A stretch of 35,020 bases of DNA from Acidobacteriota bacterium. Lineage in GTDB: Bacteria > Acidobacteriota > Polarisedimenticolia > JACPZX01. The stretch is from NCBI GenBank assembly GCA_016195325.1, contig JACPZX010000009.1, forward strand, positions 1 through 35,020, read 5' to 3'. The position numbers were made by a program, and so were the translations under genes. Every line of letters starts with the position of its first letter. Position 1 is the stretch's first letter. A model generated the notes under the pieces. It had not been told where the DNA came from. It saw only the letters and a program-made list of their open reading frames with translations, and made no database searches. Positions 32,737 to 35,020 of this stretch are shown here, in pieces.

Positions 32737-33284
32737 GGAGGAAGCCCGGGGTGTTTACCAGAGACTGCACTCGTTGCGGCGCGGTGATGGTCGGGAAGAA
32801 GGCGACCGAGAAGGATGCCTACCACTACACCTTCAGCGGGCTCAACAACGTCTATCTCCGCGGCATCACGGTGTATCGGTGTCCCGTGTGCGCAGACGTG
32901 CGCCCGAGCATCCCGCGGATCGATGACCTTCATCGCGCCATCGCGGAAGCCCTGGCGCGGAAGCCGGGTCGACTGAAGGGAAGCGAGATACGGTTCCTCA
33001 GAAAGAACCTCGGGATCCCCGCCAGGAAGATCGCGCGCATCCTAGGCCTGGCCGCGGAGACGTACTCCCGCGTTGAGAACGAGAAGAACCCGGGGTTGAG
33101 CGAGGCCGCGGAGAAGCTCTTCCGCCTGATGGCAAGTGACGCGCCCAGGGGCGGAGGTGTTCGCGAAGCGATACTCGATCTGGCCGAAAACCTGGAGCGG
33201 GAAGATCGCCGCACCGCACGGGCGCGCTCCATCTGCACGTTCAGGATGGTCCCCCGCCGGGGGTGGAAGTCGGACGCCGCCTGA
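32733..33284 (+). CDS. MqsA-like antitoxin with zinc-binding and HTH domains
   Basis: A 183-residue protein. The N-terminal domain has two CxxC knuckles (Cys12/Cys15 and Cys50/Cys53), as in MqsA, with the typical VYRCPVCAD wording. Residues ~82-135 form an XRE-type helix-turn-helix: GSEIRFLRKNLGIPARKIAR and LAAETYSRVENEKNPG. The extra ~45-residue C-terminus is basic and unassigned. It would bind the upstream DUF4258 protein and repress the operon at the inverted repeat overlapping the promoter. Translation is coupled to the toxin by ATGA. Confidence 0.85.
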   Translation: MRRKPGVFTRDCTRCGAVMVGKKATEKDAYHYTFSGLNNVYLRGITVYRCPVCADVRPSIPRIDDLHRAIAEALARKPGRLKGSEIRFLRKNLGIPARKIARILGLAAETYSRVENEKNPGLSEAAEKLFRLMASDAPRGGGVREAILDLAENLEREDRRTARARSICTFRMVPRRGWKSDAA

Positions 33285-33306
33285 GGGTGGCGTCAGCGCC
33301 GGCGCG

Positions 33307-34965
33307 TCAGCGGTCGCGCGTCAGTGGGCGTTTCAGACGCTCGGGGATGGCGTCGAGGCGGTAGAGAATGATCGAGTGGCCGATGGTTTCGACCGGCCGC
33401 ATCGATCGGAAGTCGGCGAGGTAGTCGGGGTCGGGGAGGTAGACTCCGGCGAGGTGCGTCGCGCTCACGGCGAAAAGGCCGGGGCGGTTCTCGCCGTACG
33501 GGAAGTGGCGTATGCCGAGGGCATCGGGGTCGGCGGTGCCGAAGTAGAAGAGGTTGATCACCGGATCGCCGAGCGAGTCGAGGCGGCGTTTCAATCCGAC
33601 GAGATCCTGGCCCCAGTCGAGGCTCGAGTCGACGAGCCACTTCCATCCGTTGTCGGGGCCGCCGGCGATCTCGTTGAAGTACGCGAGATGGTACGGGTAG
33701 ATCGAGACGGCCGAGAGGGCGAGCCACATCGCAAGGGTCGCCGCGATCCCGCGAGCGACCGACACGCGCGCACCGCGCCCCCATCCCCGGAGCCCCGCGC
33801 GCGAGCCGGACCCCGGCCCCCACAGAGCCGCCCCCCCGACGCCGCCGAGCACGCACAGGAGCGGGATCGCCGGGAGGACGTACCGGTAGCCAATCTGGGC
33901 GCGCGTCAGGACGGACATCGCGACGATCCATGCGGCCGCGCCGAAGAGAGGAAAGAGCGCCCCCTCGCGCCCCTTGCGCGAGGCCGCGAGCGCGAAGATC
34001 CCCGTCGCGCCGAAGATCAGGATCGGGATCGGCGTCTTCACGGCGAGGGCGACGAGGAAATAGCTGCGGAAGCCGTCGGGGGAGATCGCGCCGTGGAGGT
34101 ACGTCGGCCCCTCGACGGTCGCGTTCTTGGCGCGGGCGAGGGCGAGCCCTTCGGAGTAGAGCCTCGGTAGCGGGAAGCCGCCGAAGCCGTATCCCGCCTC
34201 GAGGACGAGCCAGGCGACCGCGAGGAGAATCGCGGCGCGGAGAATCCACGTGCGCGCCGCGACCGGCGCCGTCGGGGGTCGCTCGGCGCGCGGCGCCATG
34301 AGGCGATCCGCGACGGAGAGCGCTGCCGCCAATGGAATCAGGAGCAGGGTCGAGAACTTGCTGAGGAGCGCGAGTCCGAGAAGAAGCCCCGTGACCGCGT
34401 AGCTCCGGGTCGAGCCGCCCCTGAGCGCCCGCCGGAGCGCGAAGAGGAACGCCGTCGAAAACGCGGCGGCGCCCATGTCGGTGGTGACGAGGCGGCCGTG
34501 GGCGAGGATGTTCGGCTCGAGGCAGTAGAGGAAGAGGGCGGCGAGCCCCGCCGCGTCTCCGGCGAGATCCCGCGCCCAGAGGAAGACGAGCGCCCCGAGG
34601 GCGAGCGTGAGCAGCATGATCGGCGCCCGCGCGGCCGCGAGGATCTCGTCGGGGCGGTTCGCGCGGTAGAGGAACTTCCGCGAGTAGTCGAACTCGAAGT
34701 CCTCGGTGCCGGGTGGGGGCGCGTCGGGGGTGACGGCGGGAAGGGCCGGGTGGAGGAGGAGGAGCGGCAGGGCGGCGATCATCTTGGTCAGCGGCGGGTG
34801 CTCGCGGTTGATCGTCAGATCGAAGCGCGCGAGCGAGAGATACCCCGACGTCACGTGGGCCGGCTCGTCCACGGTCGCCGACGTGACGGCCGAGGCGAAA
34901 TGCATCTGGAAGAACGCGGCGGCGAGGAGCCCGGCGGCCGCGGCCAGGACGGCAGGGCGGGTCAA
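33307..34965 (-). CDS. GT-C (PMT/ArnT-like, GT39) glycosyltransferase
   Basis: A 552-residue polytopic membrane protein. The first periplasmic loop has VDEPAHVTSGYLSLARFDL followed by NREHPPLTK, the acidic/EHPPL signature of PMT-2/ArnT-type enzymes that use polyprenyl-phosphate sugars. About ten hydrophobic spans follow, then a soluble C-terminal part (WLVDSSLDWGQDLVGLKRRL, FYFGTADPDALGI). It probably glycosylates an envelope protein or lipid; the donor and acceptor are unknown. The TTG start overlaps the stop of a further minus-strand gene (TTGA), indicating an operon entering from the right. Confidence 0.82.
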   Translation of the reverse strand: MTRPAVLAAAAGLLAAAFFQMHFASAVTSATVDEPAHVTSGYLSLARFDLTINREHPPLTKMIAALPLLLLHPALPAVTPDAPPPGTEDFEFDYSRKFLYRANRPDEILAAARAPIMLLTLALGALVFLWARDLAGDAAGLAALFLYCLEPNILAHGRLVTTDMGAAAFSTAFLFALRRALRGGSTRSYAVTGLLLGLALLSKFSTLLLIPLAAALSVADRLMAPRAERPPTAPVAARTWILRAAILLAVAWLVLEAGYGFGGFPLPRLYSEGLALARAKNATVEGPTYLHGAISPDGFRSYFLVALAVKTPIPILIFGATGIFALAASRKGREGALFPLFGAAAWIVAMSVLTRAQIGYRYVLPAIPLLCVLGGVGGAALWGPGSGSRAGLRGWGRGARVSVARGIAATLAMWLALSAVSIYPYHLAYFNEIAGGPDNGWKWLVDSSLDWGQDLVGLKRRLDSLGDPVINLFYFGTADPDALGIRHFPYGENRPGLFAVSATHLAGVYLPDPDYLADFRSMRPVETIGHSIILYRLDAIPERLKRPLTRDR

Positions 34966-35020
34966 GCCCGTCGGGCCGCCATTTCCTGGAGGTACTCCAT
35001 CCCGACGAGGACCTCGCGCG
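34962..35020 (-). CDS. C-terminal fragment of an unidentified gene
   Basis: The minus strand is open from the right window edge to a TGA at 34964-34962. It encodes 18 residues, REVLVGMEYLQEMAARRA. The stop overlaps the TTG of the downstream glycosyltransferase, the same coupling seen elsewhere in this window, which supports a real gene. It is too short to identify. Confidence 0.5.
   Translation of the reverse strand, partial: REVLVGMEYLQEMAARRA

Noticed and set aside
1-35020. tRNA, rRNA, CRISPR arrays, insertion sequences with transposase, integrase attachment sites
   Set aside because: None was seen on reading both strands; the only repeat family found is the palindromic element at 26.7-31.7 kb.

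Overview
This is a very GC-rich, densely packed window with many TTG/GTG starts and 4-nt start/stop overlaps. It has Gram-negative-type secreted and lipoprotein genes, TPR-fused alkaline-phosphatase-superfamily proteins, GT-C glycosyltransferases and a gingipain-like C25 protein. The mix resembles uncultured Acidobacteriota or a similar deep-branching lineage. That is an inference from style only: there is no rRNA, and I saw no tRNA or CRISPR array.

Layout. (1) 1-3470: tail of a Clp-type AAA+ unfoldase, a polyprenyl diphosphate synthase and a membrane phosphodiesterase-like protein. (2) 3541-6972: a compact operon behind a near-consensus sigma-70 promoter. It encodes a Ser/His S26 signal-peptidase-like protein, an HprK-like P-loop kinase, a PqqD-like peptide chaperone, a radical SAM enzyme and two 38-residue near-identical precursor peptides. 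This is the best candidate for an undescribed system: a RiPP (ribosomally made, modified peptide) pathway. (3) 7072-12131: a 1497-residue secreted C25 (gingipain-type) protein with Fn3-like repeats, coupled to an ECF sigma factor. (4) 12145-16004 (minus): two TPR-bearing sulfatase-fold proteins with Thr where formylglycine sulfatases have Cys/Ser. (5) 16027-17833: a secreted HExxH protein and a small membrane-anchored protein whose Shine-Dalgarno lies in a hairpin. (6) 17898-26070: a secretion island. It has two small proteins made of a duplicated module, followed by four tandem paralogues of an unfamiliar Cys-containing exported family, punctuated by strong hairpin terminators. (7) 26120-34965: an MFS/spermidine-synthase-like TPR fusion, RNase III, a GT-C/TPR protein, a DUF4258/MqsA-like toxin-antitoxin pair, a second GT-C protein and the tail of another gene at the right edge.

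How the parts may work together. In the RiPP operon, PqqD would present the peptide leader to the radical SAM enzyme, which would act on a core carrying Cys23 and Cys31. The HprK-like kinase may phosphorylate the invariant C-terminal Ser38, by analogy with lasso-peptide kinases, and the S26-like protein may cut the leader. None of this is proven by sequence.

A second structural discovery is a family of palindromic elements with core arms GAGATTGT/ACAATCTC, present three times between 26.7 and 31.7 kb. Two copies are translated in frame inside loops of membrane proteins, and one overlaps the stop codon of rnc.
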